Assembly (NCBI GenBank): GCA_009702045.1 | Contig: WLIV01000004.1 | Location: 1-64,000 of the forward strand | Source of the DNA: Actinomycetota bacterium | GTDB taxonomy: Bacteria > Actinomycetota > Acidimicrobiia > Acidimicrobiales > Ilumatobacteraceae | DNA: 64,000 nucleotides | Reading direction: 5' to 3' | Shown here: one piece after another, positions 17,478-25,925 of the stretch | How positions within the stretch are numbered: position 1 is the stretch's first letter | Layout of the letters: every line of letters begins with the position of its first letter | Program-made: the position numbers and the translations under genes | Notes under the pieces: generated by a model | What the model was told of the DNA's origin: nothing | What the model saw: only the letters and a program-made list of their open reading frames with translations | Databases searched by the model: none

Positions 17478-19352
17478 TCAGCTGGTGATCTCGCGTAGGA
17501 ACGCTTCGGCCACTGCCCGTTCGCGAGTGCGCTTCATCGGCGGCAGCGCCTTGACAATGTCCCAGCGGTAGTTCGCCTTGCCGAGCCGCGGGTCCATCAC
17601 GGCGACGACGCCGCGGTCGCTGGCGTTGCGAATGAGGCGGCCGGTGGCCTGGGCCAGCAACATCGACGCTCGCGGCAGGTCGATCTGGCTGAACGCCGCG
17701 GCACCCAGCTGATCGCGGCGGGCGGACAGCAATGGATCGTCGGGTCGTGGGAAGGGGATACGATCGATCACCACGAGGCTCAGCGTGCGCCCGGGGATGT
17801 CGACGCCCTGGAAGAAGCCGGCGGTGGCGAACAGGCAGGTGTGCTCGTCCTCGCTGAACGCCTTCACCAGAGCGGTCTTGGGTAGGTCGCGCTGGGTCAT
17901 GATCGGCACTTGCACGCGGGCGCGTACCGCCTCGGCCGCGGCATCCATCGCCTTCCAACTCGTGAACAATGCCAACGTGCGCCCGCCCGCAGCGGTGATG
18001 AGCGCCACGAGCTCATCGTGCACTGCGGCTGCGTACTGCGGCGTACGCGGATCTGGCATGTGGAGCGCGCAGTAGAGCAGCGCGTTGTGCTCGTAGTCGA
18101 ACGGGCTGCCGACATCGACCTCATCGAACTCGCCGGGTGGCAGGCCGACCCGCGAGCCGAGTGAGCTGGGGATGGTGGCGCTGCACAGGATGGCCGTGCG
18201 CTGCGACCAGATGCCGTTGGCCAGCACTCCGCCCACCTCGAGTGGTGCGATTTCGAGACGTGGGTAGTCGGGGCCGCCGCTGACGAACGAGACGTAGCCC
18301 TCCTGCCCGCGCAACGCTGTGTCGAGCGCCTCCTGCAGGCGCGTGGCCAGTTGTTGCCCGCGGATCTTGCGTGCCTTGGCATCGTCGACATCGGTGTCGA
18401 TCGCTCGGAGCGCACTCTGTGCCTTCTCGATACGGCCGCGTACGTCGATGAGCATGTCCTGGATTGCGTCGGGGTACGGCGTGGCGAGCCGCTGTCCGAG
18501 GAACGGGACGAGCGCATCGCGCACCCGCACGGACGCCTCGGCCAGTGGGCCGATGACGGCGGGGTCGTCGAGGATGCGCTTCAGCGACGCCGTCAACGTG
18601 GTGAAGCGGCCCCCTGCAACCTGGACGCCGACGGTGTCGCTCATGATGTCTTCGAGTTGGTGCGCCTCGTCCATGACCACGACGTCGTGCTCGGGCAGGA
18701 TCATCCCGCCGCTGCCTACGTGCAACCCGTACAGGTGCATGTTGACGACGATGACATTAGCGACGGCGGCTCGTTGACGAGCCAGTTCCGCGAAGCAGAC
18801 GCTGCCCATCGGGCAACGGTTTGCGCCGGGGCATTCATCGCTGCCGACGCTGACTGCCTGCCACGCGCGGTCGCTGGGTGCCCATGCGAGCGAGGCTTGA
18901 TCGCCGCTGTCGGTATCGGCCGACCATGCCACCAACCGGTTGATCTCGACCTTCGTGGTGGCAGCGAACTCCTCGAGCTCTAGCTGACCGGTGGCCTTGT
19001 TCTGAATCTCGCGCACTCGCTGCATGCACACGTAGTTGCTGCGCCCCTTCAGCACCGCCCAATCAAAGGGGATGCCGAGGTGTTGTTGCAGGAACGGCAG
19101 ATCCTTGGCCGCAAGCTGGTCCTGCAGGGCTTTGGTGGCGGTGGCGACCACTACTGTCTTCCCTGCCAGCACGGCCGGCACCAGATAGCCGATGGTCTTG
19201 CCGGTGCCGGTGCCCGCCTGCACCACTAGATGGCGGCCGGTGGTGACCGCGTTGCCCACGGCGATGGCCATCTCTCGCTGCCCAGGACGGTCCTCTGCGG
19301 CGGGGAGCGCACCGGTCACCGCCGCAAGTGCTGTGCTGACGGAATCGGGCAT
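17478..19352 (-). CDS. DinG/XPD-type ATP-dependent DNA helicase
   Basis: Superfamily 2 helicase of 624 aa related to DinG/XPD. Walker A is QAGTGTGKT (about residue 45) and the DEAH box reads VVVMDEAHQLED. Between them lie four cysteines (NYVC, DEC, NRC, SVC) spaced as in the 4Fe-4S domain of this family. The C-terminal half has LFTSWKAMDAAAEAV, FATAGFFQGVDIPG and LLAQATGRLIRN. Likely 5'-3' DNA unwinding in repair or replication-fork processing. A TAACGT box eight bases before the ATG suggests leaderless transcription. Confidence 0.9.
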   Translation of the reverse strand: MPDSVSTALAAVTGALPAAEDRPGQREMAIAVGNAVTTGRHLVVQAGTGTGKTIGYLVPAVLAGKTVVVATATKALQDQLAAKDLPFLQQHLGIPFDWAVLKGRSNYVCMQRVREIQNKATGQLELEEFAATTKVEINRLVAWSADTDSGDQASLAWAPSDRAWQAVSVGSDECPGANRCPMGSVCFAELARQRAAVANVIVVNMHLYGLHVGSGGMILPEHDVVVMDEAHQLEDIMSDTVGVQVAGGRFTTLTASLKRILDDPAVIGPLAEASVRVRDALVPFLGQRLATPYPDAIQDMLIDVRGRIEKAQSALRAIDTDVDDAKARKIRGQQLATRLQEALDTALRGQEGYVSFVSGGPDYPRLEIAPLEVGGVLANGIWSQRTAILCSATIPSSLGSRVGLPPGEFDEVDVGSPFDYEHNALLYCALHMPDPRTPQYAAAVHDELVALITAAGGRTLALFTSWKAMDAAAEAVRARVQVPIMTQRDLPKTALVKAFSEDEHTCLFATAGFFQGVDIPGRTLSLVVIDRIPFPRPDDPLLSARRDQLGAAAFSQIDLPRASMLLAQATGRLIRNASDRGVVAVMDPRLGKANYRWDIVKALPPMKRTRERAVAEAFLREITS

Positions 19353-19393
19353 GGTGCCCGACGTTATCCGCGAGTTGCTGGCCGCAACCGCGC

Positions 19394-20635
19394 TCAGTCA
19401 GTGATCGCGCTGTAGATCAGATTGCGCAGTTGCCCGCGGAAGTCGAACAGGCCCGATGGCATCAGCTGGGTCATGAACACGACCCACAGATCCTCGACCG
19501 GATCGATCCAGAACACAGTGGACGCGGCGCCACCCCAGTAATAGTCGTGGCGGCTGGCCGAACCTGCCGCGACCTGATCGATCGTGGACGCGAAGCCGAG
19601 GCCGAAGCCCACACCGACGTTGCCGTACAACTCGACGAGCGCCATGTCGAGCGACGCGAGATCCTTGCCGTCGGGCAGGTGGTTGCGGCGCATCAGTTCG
19701 AGTGTGCGCGGTCCGATGATGCGCTGTCCGTCGAGCTCGCCGTTGCGCCGCAACATCTCGCAGAATCGCGTGTAATCGTCGAGCGTGCCCGTCAGCCCGC
19801 CTCCGCCCGACACGAACTTCGGCGGGCGTGTGTAGGGGCTGGTGGCGGGGTCGTCGAGCAGGGTGGTGGTCTTGTCGGCGTTACGGGCGTAGTTGGCGGC
19901 GAAGCGCGGCACGTTCTCGGGCGCCACCTGGAAGGACGTGTCCACCATGCCCAACGGGCCGGTGATGTGCTGCTGCAGGTACTCGGCGAGGGGCTGTCCG
20001 GAGATGCGTTCGACAAGGGCGCCACACGCGTCCGTTGCGAGCGAGTACATGTAGGCGGTGCCGGGCTGGAACCGCAGCGGCACCACCGCCAGCTTTTCCA
20101 TGAACTCGGGCAGTGTCTGCTCGGTACCGAACGCGCGGATGCCGTTGGCGCGGTACATCGCATCAACCTCGTGCTGATCGCCCATACCCGGTAGCACCCC
20201 GCCGTAGGTGAGCCCGGCGGTGTGCGTCAGCAGATCGCGGACCGAGACGGGTCGGTGCGCTGGCTCGGTGACCATGTCGGATCCGGCGCCGGAGACCCAT
20301 ACCTGGTGCAGCGCCCACGAGGGGAAGAAACGCTGCACCGGATCGTCCAACTGGAACAGGCCGCGCTCGAACAACTGCATCAACGCGATCGAGACCAGCG
20401 GCTTGGTCATCGAGTAGATGCGGAAGATGGTGTTCTCGGCCATGGGCACGGAGCGCTCGCGATCCGACAGGCCCAGCGTTGCCCGGTACGCAAGGTGGCC
20501 GCGCCGACCGATCGCGACCTGACAGCCGGCGATCTTGCCGGTGTCGACGTAGCGCTGCTGCAGATGGGCGGCGATCCGGTCGAGTCGCGCCGGATCGAAC
20601 CCCACGCTCGTTGCATCAACCTGTGTGCTGCTCAC
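19394..20635 (-). CDS. Serine hydrolase (class C beta-lactamase family)
   Basis: Beta-lactamase/penicillin-binding-like hydrolase of 413 aa. The catalytic SxxK reads SMTK (in FRIYSMTKPLVS, about residue 95), with the Tyr motif candidate YMYSLATDACG further on. No signal peptide is visible, so it is probably a cytoplasmic esterase-like member rather than a true beta-lactamase. I place the start at the GTG at 20635 because a GAGGGA Shine-Dalgarno sits just upstream. The longer reading frame would overlap uppS by about 97 bases. It follows uppS by 14 bases and is probably co-transcribed. Confidence 0.82.
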   Translation of the reverse strand: MSSTQVDATSVGFDPARLDRIAAHLQQRYVDTGKIAGCQVAIGRRGHLAYRATLGLSDRERSVPMAENTIFRIYSMTKPLVSIALMQLFERGLFQLDDPVQRFFPSWALHQVWVSGAGSDMVTEPAHRPVSVRDLLTHTAGLTYGGVLPGMGDQHEVDAMYRANGIRAFGTEQTLPEFMEKLAVVPLRFQPGTAYMYSLATDACGALVERISGQPLAEYLQQHITGPLGMVDTSFQVAPENVPRFAANYARNADKTTTLLDDPATSPYTRPPKFVSGGGGLTGTLDDYTRFCEMLRRNGELDGQRIIGPRTLELMRRNHLPDGKDLASLDMALVELYGNVGVGFGLGFASTIDQVAAGSASRHDYYWGGAASTVFWIDPVEDLWVVFMTQLMPSGLFDFRGQLRNLIYSAITD

Positions 20636-20649
20636 ATTGCTCCCTCGCG

Positions 20650-21336
20650 TCACTGGACAAGCAACAATGCCGCGTCCAGCTCTGCAGCATCGAACTCGGG
20701 CCACGGACGCTCGCTGAAGTACACCTCGCTGCCAGCGCTCTGCCACAGCATGAAGTTGGAGATTCGCAGCTCACCGGATGTGCGTACCAACACGTCCACC
20801 GGCGGTAAGTCGGGGAGGTAGAGATTGCGCTCGACCGCCACTTCGTCGACTGGGCCCTGTGCCGCGGCCAGTTGCGCGGCGTGCACTATTTCGGCGTGGC
20901 TGCCGTAGTCGAAGGCAACGGTGAGGACCATGCCGGTGTTCTTGGCCGTGTCGCGGATCGCCTTGCGAATGGCGCGCTGCACATACTTCGGCGTACGTGC
21001 TTCGGGGAGGTCGAACGGGCGGCCCATCCACTGGATGCGCACGTTGAGTTCGTTGAGTTCAGCGACCCGTCCGAACAACTTCTTGTGCAGACCCAGGATG
21101 TGGCGCACCTCGCCCCGTGGGCGCACCCAGTTCTCGGTAGAGAAACCGAACACCGTGAGCCAGCCGACGTTGCGGGTGACGGCGACACGGACCAAACGGG
21201 CCAGGTTCTCCTCACCCTCGGTGTGCCCCGCGGTGCGAGCCAGATTGCGGCGGTTCGCCCACCGGCCGTTGCCGTCCATGATGCACGCCACGTGCACCGG
21301 GTTCCCGGCGGGCGAGTGGGTGTCGGGCGACGGCAC
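20650..21336 (-). CDS. uppS: cis-Prenyltransferase (UppS-like), lacking C-terminal RxG
   Basis: Isoprenyl transferase of 228 aa of the undecaprenyl diphosphate synthase family, which builds the lipid carrier for cell-wall synthesis. It retains CIMDGNGRWA (catalytic Asp near residue 21), GFSTENWVRP, FDYGSHAEIV, VLVRTSGELRISNF and LWQSAGSEVYFSERPWPEF. The protein stops at LLLVQ, about a dozen residues short of the C-terminal RRFGG (RxG) motif normal for homodimeric UppS. I chose the GTG at 21336 because a TAGGGT box lies seven bases upstream; a GTG at 21381 is the alternative. See the divergent partner at 21414. Confidence 0.88.
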   Translation of the reverse strand: MPSPDTHSPAGNPVHVACIMDGNGRWANRRNLARTAGHTEGEENLARLVRVAVTRNVGWLTVFGFSTENWVRPRGEVRHILGLHKKLFGRVAELNELNVRIQWMGRPFDLPEARTPKYVQRAIRKAIRDTAKNTGMVLTVAFDYGSHAEIVHAAQLAAAQGPVDEVAVERNLYLPDLPPVDVLVRTSGELRISNFMLWQSAGSEVYFSERPWPEFDAAELDAALLLVQ

Positions 21337-21413
21337 GCCGCCAACCCTACTGTCCTGATGCGCTGCGGTCTGGGCTGCCACGATTCCGGTGGTCCGCGTG
21401 GGACAATGTCCTG
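21337..21413. promoter_or_regulatory. Divergent leaderless promoter pair
   Basis: The 77-bp gap between two divergent start codons holds a -10-like box for each side. One is TAGGGT on the minus strand (21344-21349), seven bases before the uppS GTG. The other is GACAAT on the plus strand (21402-21407), six bases before the ATG of the UppS-like partner. No Shine-Dalgarno is seen on either side. Clear -35 elements are not evident. The layout would allow balanced expression of both genes; the calls rest on spacing only. Confidence 0.4.
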
Positions 21414-21950
21414 ATGAGCCCCGAGCCCGTCGACCAGGTGCTGCTGCGCCATGTCATCGTGGTGGGTGGTTCGCTCGCCGAATGGGCTTCGCTCACCGAC
21501 GATCAGTGGTCGACCCGGCTCGCTGAACTGGGCAAGGTGGCCGACCACGTGGGTGCGCAGTGGCTGATCCTGCGGCCGTACGGCCCGGACGGCACTGCTC
21601 ATGCTGTGCCCGAGCATTCCGTCATGGTGGGAAACTGCCTCGTCGTCGCACAGCCCGACACGGACGGTCGTCGGCGGCTGGCACGGGCCATCGCCGGATT
21701 ACAGCAGCGAGGTGCTCCCATCAGTGAGGCCACCATCGACGCGGAGATGAACGCTCCGGCCGAACACGACCCCGATCTCGTCGTCGTGCTCGCTGCGTCG
21801 CACCGGATGCCTCCATCACTGGTGTGGGAGTTGGCCTACAGCGAACTCGTCTTTGTCGATTCCCCCTGGCAGCACTTTGCCGCTCAGCAACTTGACGAGG
21901 CAATGGCCTCGTACGCGCACCGCCACCGCCGTTTCGGCGGGGTCGACTGA
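21414..21950 (+). CDS. Non-catalytic UppS-like protein carrying RxG motif
   Basis: Protein of 178 aa that aligns with both ends of cis-prenyltransferases. The C-terminal part (about 118-178) has DPDLVVVLAASHRMPPSLVW, then AYSELVFVDSPW and ends YAHRHRRFGGVD. This mirrors the UppS tail including the RxG motif. Upstream, DGRRRLARAIAGLQQRG matches the GGRWDIV helix. At the N-terminus HVIVVGGSLAEW takes the place of the IMDGNGRW motif, so the catalytic Asp is lost, as are the Arg and Glu of RTGGE. About 70 residues of the central tunnel helices are missing. It lies 13 bases upstream of recO and diverges from uppS. It is probably a regulatory or accessory subunit comparable to NgBR/Nus1; a decaying paralogue is the alternative. 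Confidence 0.72.
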   Translation: MSPEPVDQVLLRHVIVVGGSLAEWASLTDDQWSTRLAELGKVADHVGAQWLILRPYGPDGTAHAVPEHSVMVGNCLVVAQPDTDGRRRLARAIAGLQQRGAPISEATIDAEMNAPAEHDPDLVVVLAASHRMPPSLVWELAYSELVFVDSPWQHFAAQQLDEAMASYAHRHRRFGGVD

Positions 21951-21963
21951 CGTCGGGCAGCAC

Positions 21964-22695
21964 GTGGCCAGTCACCTGTACCGCGACACTGCCGTGGTGT
22001 TGCGTACCTACAAGCTCGGCGAGGCCGACCGCATCGTGGTCTTACTCACCGAGGCACACGGCAAGGTTCGCGCCGTGGCCAAGGGTGTGCGCAAGACGAA
22101 GTCGAAGTTCGGTGCTCGCCTCGAACCGATGAGCCACGTCCACTTGCTGCTGTCGCAGGGTCGCGACCTCGATGTGGTCAGCCAGGCAGAGTCGGTGGAA
22201 TCGCTGGCGCCGCTGGTCGCCGATCTCGACCATCTCACGGCCGGGATCGCGGTCCTGGAAGCGGCGGACCAGATGGCGCTCGAACGCGAGCCCAACCCAG
22301 GTTTGTATCGCATGGTGGTGGGTGCCTTGCGCACCATCGCTGCCCGTGGTGGCTCGCTGGTAGTGCCGGCGTTCTACTGGAAGCTGCTCGCTGCCGACGG
22401 TGTACGCCCTGAGTTGGATGTGTGTGTGCGCTGCGGCGAGGCCGGCCCGTTGGTGGCGTTCGACATGCTCCACGGCGGGGTGCTGTGCCGAACCTGCCGC
22501 TCGGGTGCGCCGTTGTCGGAAGGGGCGCTAGAGATCATGCGGATGATCCTCGGCGGGCGTCTGAACGACGCGCTGAACACGCCGCCGTCACGCGAGACCC
22601 ACGAGGTGATGGCCCACGCGACGCGCTCGCTCGAGCACCACATCGAGCGTCGTCTGCGCACGGTGGCGATGTTCGAACGTGCTGAACTCGGCTAG
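21964..22695 (+). CDS. recO: DNA repair protein RecO
   Basis: Recombination mediator of 243 aa that, with RecR, loads RecA at gaps. The N-terminal OB-fold contains VVLRTYKLGEADRIVVLLTE and AVAKGVRKTKSKFGARLEP. A zinc-binding CVRCGEAG...CRTCRSG pair lies in the C-terminal half (about 155-180). The GTG at 21964 starts 13 bases after the UppS-like gene and directly precedes ASHLYRDTAVVLR, the usual RecO N-terminus. The frame is open further upstream inside the preceding gene but lacks family similarity there. Confidence 0.92.
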   Translation: MASHLYRDTAVVLRTYKLGEADRIVVLLTEAHGKVRAVAKGVRKTKSKFGARLEPMSHVHLLLSQGRDLDVVSQAESVESLAPLVADLDHLTAGIAVLEAADQMALEREPNPGLYRMVVGALRTIAARGGSLVVPAFYWKLLAADGVRPELDVCVRCGEAGPLVAFDMLHGGVLCRTCRSGAPLSEGALEIMRMILGGRLNDALNTPPSRETHEVMAHATRSLEHHIERRLRTVAMFERAELG

Positions 22696-22725
22696 CAGTT
22701 GCCGACCGGGCCGAGCGGCACCTCT

Positions 22726-22754
22726 GCCGTCTCGCTCGCGAGGATCGAGACGGC
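22726..22754 (+). terminator. Hairpin terminator after recO
   Basis: A perfect 9-bp inverted repeat, GCCGTCTCG (22726-22734) and CGAGACGGC (22746-22754), with an 11-base loop, starts 30 bases after the recO stop. There is no T-run, as is common for high-GC actinobacterial terminators. Confidence 0.55.
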
Positions 22755-22876
22755 GTCGGTAGCGGCTCATGAGAACAGGGTGCCCCGTGCGCAGCAGTTG
22801 CGTGGTGACGTTCCAGCTGCCAGCGCCAGCCGGTTCTGCCGACGTCAGCGAGGTGTATCGGCTACCCATCGCCCCT

Positions 22877-22963
22877 TCACACCGCAGTCCCGAGTGCGAC
22901 CATGGCGATCACCGCCACTCCGGTGACCAGGCTCCGGGCGCTGCTCCTGTGACTCAGGTACAC
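22877..22963 (-). CDS. Candidate 28-aa small membrane peptide
   Basis: A short minus-strand frame in the 385-bp gap between recO and glyS. It starts with GTG at 22963, preceded five bases upstream by a near-ideal GGAGGAG ribosome-binding site, and encodes 28 residues with a hydrophobic stretch SLVTGVAVIAMVALGTAV. It ends at a TGA. Just beyond it another frame opens (ATG at 22869, with AAGGGG in front), so this could instead be the signal segment of a frameshifted longer gene running into recO antisense. The rest of the gap shows only the recO hairpin and the glyS -10 box. No homologue is recognised. Confidence 0.3.
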   Translation of the reverse strand: MYLSHRSSARSLVTGVAVIAMVALGTAV

Positions 22964-23080
22964 CGTTGCTCCTCCGCCGCTCCGGCTGTTGACCAGGGAG
23001 AGTGTGCTAGCACGTCATCTTGTCACTTTTCGGGAATCCATTCGCGGTCCCCTCGGGCTGCCCCGTAGCCTTAAAGGGCT

Positions 23081-24403
23081 ATGGCTGCAACCGAACTCGA
23101 CCAGGTCGTCAACCTCTGCAAGCGACGGGGTTTCGTGTACCCCTCGGCGGAGATCTACGGCGGATTCCGCTCCAGCTACGACTACGGCCCGCTCGGTTCG
23201 CTGATGCTGCGCAACGTGCGCGAGGCCTGGATTCGCACGATGGTGCAAGAGCGCGACGACGTGGTGCTGATCGACGCAGCGATCCTTGCGCCGCCGCAGG
23301 TGTTCGAAGCCAGCGGCCACCTGGCCAACTTCAGCGACCCGCTCGTCGACTGCACCAAGTGCAAGCAGCGCTTCCGCGAAGATCACCTTGTCGACCTCGG
23401 TGGAGGCCCCGATACGTGCCCCGGCTGCGGTGCCAAGGGTTCGTTCACGGAGGCTCGTGCCTTCAACCTGATGTTCAAGACGTTCGCCGGCCCGGTCGAG
23501 GGCTCGGGTGCCGAGGTCTACATGCGCCCCGAGACGGCGCAGGGTATGTTCGTCAACTTTCTCAACGTGCTGCAGACCAGTCGCAAGAAGCCACCGTTCG
23601 GTATCGCCCAGGTCGGGAAGAGCTTCCGCAACGAGATCACACCTGGCAACTTCATCTTCCGCACTCGCGAGTTCGAGCAGATGGAACTCGAGTTCTTCGT
23701 GCCGCCGGCAGACAGCGCTCAGTGGTACGACTACTGGTGCAAGGCCCGCCTGCAGTGGTACATCGATCTCGGCATCCCCGCCGACATGCTGGTGCTGCGC
23801 CCGCACGACGCCGATGAGCTGAGCCACTACTCCAGCGGCACCAGCGATATCGAGTTCAAGTACCCATGGGGCTGGGGCGAGCTCGAGGGTGTCGCTCAGC
23901 GCACGAACTACGACCTCACGCAGCACGCCACCCACAGCGGCACGAAGCTGGACTACTTCGATCAGGCCACGAACGAGCGCTACATCCCGTACGTGATCGA
24001 GCCGGCCGCCGGCGTCAACCGTGCGATGGCCGCGTTCCTGCTGGCCGCCTACGACGAGGACATCATCAACGACGAGCCGCGCACGGTGCTGCGCCTGCAC
24101 CCACGCCTGGCCCCCTACAAGGTGGCCGTGTTGCCACTGTCGAAGAAGGACACGCTCACTCCGCTGGCCCACCAGCTCCGGCGCACGCTGAGCCAGCGCT
24201 ACATGGTGGACTACGACGAGACGCAGGCCATCGGCAAGCGGTATCGCCGCCAGGACGAGGTCGGCACGCCGCTGTGCGTCACGGTCGACTTCGACTCGCT
24301 CGAGGACAACGCCGTCACCATCCGCGACCGCGACACCACCGCCCAGGTGCGCGTGCCCATCGCCGACCTGCTCGGCGAAGTCAGCGCCCGCCTCGGCTTC
24401 TGA
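23081..24403 (+). CDS. glyS: Glycyl-tRNA synthetase (alpha2 type)
   Basis: Class II aminoacyl-tRNA synthetase of 440 aa that charges tRNA-Gly. Motif 1 region: SAEIYGGFRSSYDYGPLG. Motif 2: QVGKSFRNEITPGNFIFRTREFEQMELEFF (Arg-rich loop). Motif 3 area: IEPAAGVNRAMAAFLLAAY. A Zn-binding CTKCKQRFREDH...CPGCG insert is visible near residues 92-125. The C-terminal anticodon-binding domain includes RLAPYKVAVLPL and KRYRRQDEVGTPLCVTVD. A TAGCCT box nine bases before the ATG suggests leaderless transcription. Confidence 0.95.
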   Translation: MAATELDQVVNLCKRRGFVYPSAEIYGGFRSSYDYGPLGSLMLRNVREAWIRTMVQERDDVVLIDAAILAPPQVFEASGHLANFSDPLVDCTKCKQRFREDHLVDLGGGPDTCPGCGAKGSFTEARAFNLMFKTFAGPVEGSGAEVYMRPETAQGMFVNFLNVLQTSRKKPPFGIAQVGKSFRNEITPGNFIFRTREFEQMELEFFVPPADSAQWYDYWCKARLQWYIDLGIPADMLVLRPHDADELSHYSSGTSDIEFKYPWGWGELEGVAQRTNYDLTQHATHSGTKLDYFDQATNERYIPYVIEPAAGVNRAMAAFLLAAYDEDIINDEPRTVLRLHPRLAPYKVAVLPLSKKDTLTPLAHQLRRTLSQRYMVDYDETQAIGKRYRRQDEVGTPLCVTVDFDSLEDNAVTIRDRDTTAQVRVPIADLLGEVSARLGF

Positions 24404-24405
24404 CC

Positions 24406-24483
24406 CGGTTTCTGGGAAGCAATCGTCCCACCGCCGCTTCTGGAAGCGATGAGTCTCGGAATCCGGAACTGATCCTTCCCAGA
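24406..24483. repeat. Intergenic hairpin repeat, copy 1
   Basis: A 78-bp element between the convergent glyS and sensor kinase genes, aligning without gaps to 31781-31858 at about 60 of 78 positions. The element begins cggtttctgggaag and ends cttcccaga. Its inner half folds as an imperfect hairpin (about 12 of 15 pairs). Two of the differences from copy 2 in the stem are compensatory base-pair changes. It probably acts as a bidirectional terminator or a REP-like repeat. Confidence 0.7.
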
Positions 24484-24500
24484 TACACCGAACACGCGGC

Positions 24501-25877
24501 TCAGTCGGCCAGGGGAAGGCGCACGCTCAACCTCGCGCCGCCTCCCGGAGCGTCACCAGCTGCAACCTCGCCGCCCATCGAGGCGACCAGTTCACGCACG
24601 ATGGCCAACCCCAGCCCACTGGAGTTCTCGCGCCGCTCCGGCGCGTGGCGGGCAACATAGAGCCGTTCGAACACGTGTGGTAGATCGTGGGCGGCGATTC
24701 CCGGACCGTCGTCGTCGACTGTGACGAGCGCCCATCCGGACTCAGCGCGCGCCGACACGATCACCTTCGTGGTGGCGTACTTGCCGGCGTTTTCCACCAG
24801 GTTGGCCAGCGCCTGGCCGAGGCGATCGGCGTCGGCCAGCACCGGCAACTGCGCCGATGTGACCGGGTGGAAGGTGATTCCTGGACGTGAGCCAGCGGCA
24901 CCGTCCGTCGCGGTCTGCACGGCAGCCGACAGGTCGATACGGCGGATGTTGAACGTGAACGCCTTCGCCTGCAGTTTTGCCAGATCGAGGAGGTCGGCCA
25001 CCAGCCGCTCCAGACGCCGCGACTCGGAGCGGATGATGTCGGCTGCCCGAGCGGGATCCGTCGCACCGTCGGAGATCGCATCTGCATACCCGCGGATCGA
25101 CGTGAGAGGTGTGCGCAGATCGTGGCTGACCGAGAGCAGAAACTGTTGCTCGAGCATGCGCGACCGGTCGAGTGTTTCTGCCATGTCGTTGATGTTGCGC
25201 GCGAGATCGGTGAGTTCGTCGTGGTGGCCGCCACCGGGCACGACCAGACGGGTACTGAACTCGCCGGCAGCGATTCGTTGTGCGGCGGCAGAGGCCTCAC
25301 GTATCGGGCGGCTGAGGCGTCGGCCCAGCAGATAGGCGGCGCCGAGCGCGAGCAGGATGGTGGCGCCGGACGCCCAGAGGAACAGCACGAAGGCAGCTCC
25401 GAGCCCGGCCTCGATGCGGCGCGTGGCGACAACCACCAGCATCCGCCCGGAGGTCATGATCACCGGCACTGCGGAAAAGGCGACCCGATGATTGGTGCCG
25501 GAGATCGTGGTGCCCGCGAGGAGCGTCGGCTGGTCGAGATCGGTGAGCGGAACGGCCGTGGGCACGGTGTCGCTGACGAGGCGCCCTCTGCGGTCGTAGA
25601 CCAGTACGACCAGGTCGTCAACTGGCATCAGCTTGCGGAACGTCGCCAGCACCTTGAGCCGTTGGTTCAGCAACTTGCGGCCCGCCTGGGTGTCGGGTGC
25701 CGTGTCGAGTTCGAGCAGCGTGTCGATGTTGGCCGCGATCTCGGTGGCGTGCGTGCGCACATCAGCGATCGTGGTGTTGCGGGCCCGAATCGCCGACAGG
25801 GTGAGCGTGCCCGCCCCTGCCAGCAACAGGGTCGCGACCACGACCCCCACGATCACCAGCGCGAGTCGACGTGTCAT
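24501..25877 (-). CDS. Sensor histidine kinase
   Basis: Membrane sensor kinase of 458 aa, with transmembrane helices near residues 5-28 and 155-185 flanking an extracytoplasmic sensor. HAMP follows (GRRLSRPIREASAAAQRIAAGEF). The His box is LLSVSHDLRTPLTSIRGYAD, the N-box NLVENAGKYA, and the G-boxes VDDDGPGI and SSGLGLAIV. It lies 48 bases downstream of its cognate response regulator in an apparent two-gene operon. The signal sensed is unknown. Confidence 0.9.
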   Translation of the reverse strand: MTRRLALVIVGVVVATLLLAGAGTLTLSAIRARNTTIADVRTHATEIAANIDTLLELDTAPDTQAGRKLLNQRLKVLATFRKLMPVDDLVVLVYDRRGRLVSDTVPTAVPLTDLDQPTLLAGTTISGTNHRVAFSAVPVIMTSGRMLVVVATRRIEAGLGAAFVLFLWASGATILLALGAAYLLGRRLSRPIREASAAAQRIAAGEFSTRLVVPGGGHHDELTDLARNINDMAETLDRSRMLEQQFLLSVSHDLRTPLTSIRGYADAISDGATDPARAADIIRSESRRLERLVADLLDLAKLQAKAFTFNIRRIDLSAAVQTATDGAAGSRPGITFHPVTSAQLPVLADADRLGQALANLVENAGKYATTKVIVSARAESGWALVTVDDDGPGIAAHDLPHVFERLYVARHAPERRENSSGLGLAIVRELVASMGGEVAAGDAPGGGARLSVRLPLAD

Positions 25878-25925
25878 CGCTGCCCAGGATGGCGGGCAGG
25901 TGTGAGCGATGTGTGAAGCGCCATG

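Noticed and set aside
20636-20649. Frameshift that could restore the missing RxG tail of UppS
   Set aside because: The bases after the uppS stop give no RRFGG-like sequence in any frame, so the short C-terminus appears genuine.
22588-22869. 93-codon minus-strand frame after the small hydrophobic peptide
   Set aside because: It has an SD-like sequence but most of it is antisense to recO. Kept only as a comment on the small peptide.
23015-24172. Minus-strand frame opposite glyS
   Set aside because: Antisense to glycyl-tRNA synthetase; no domain pattern.
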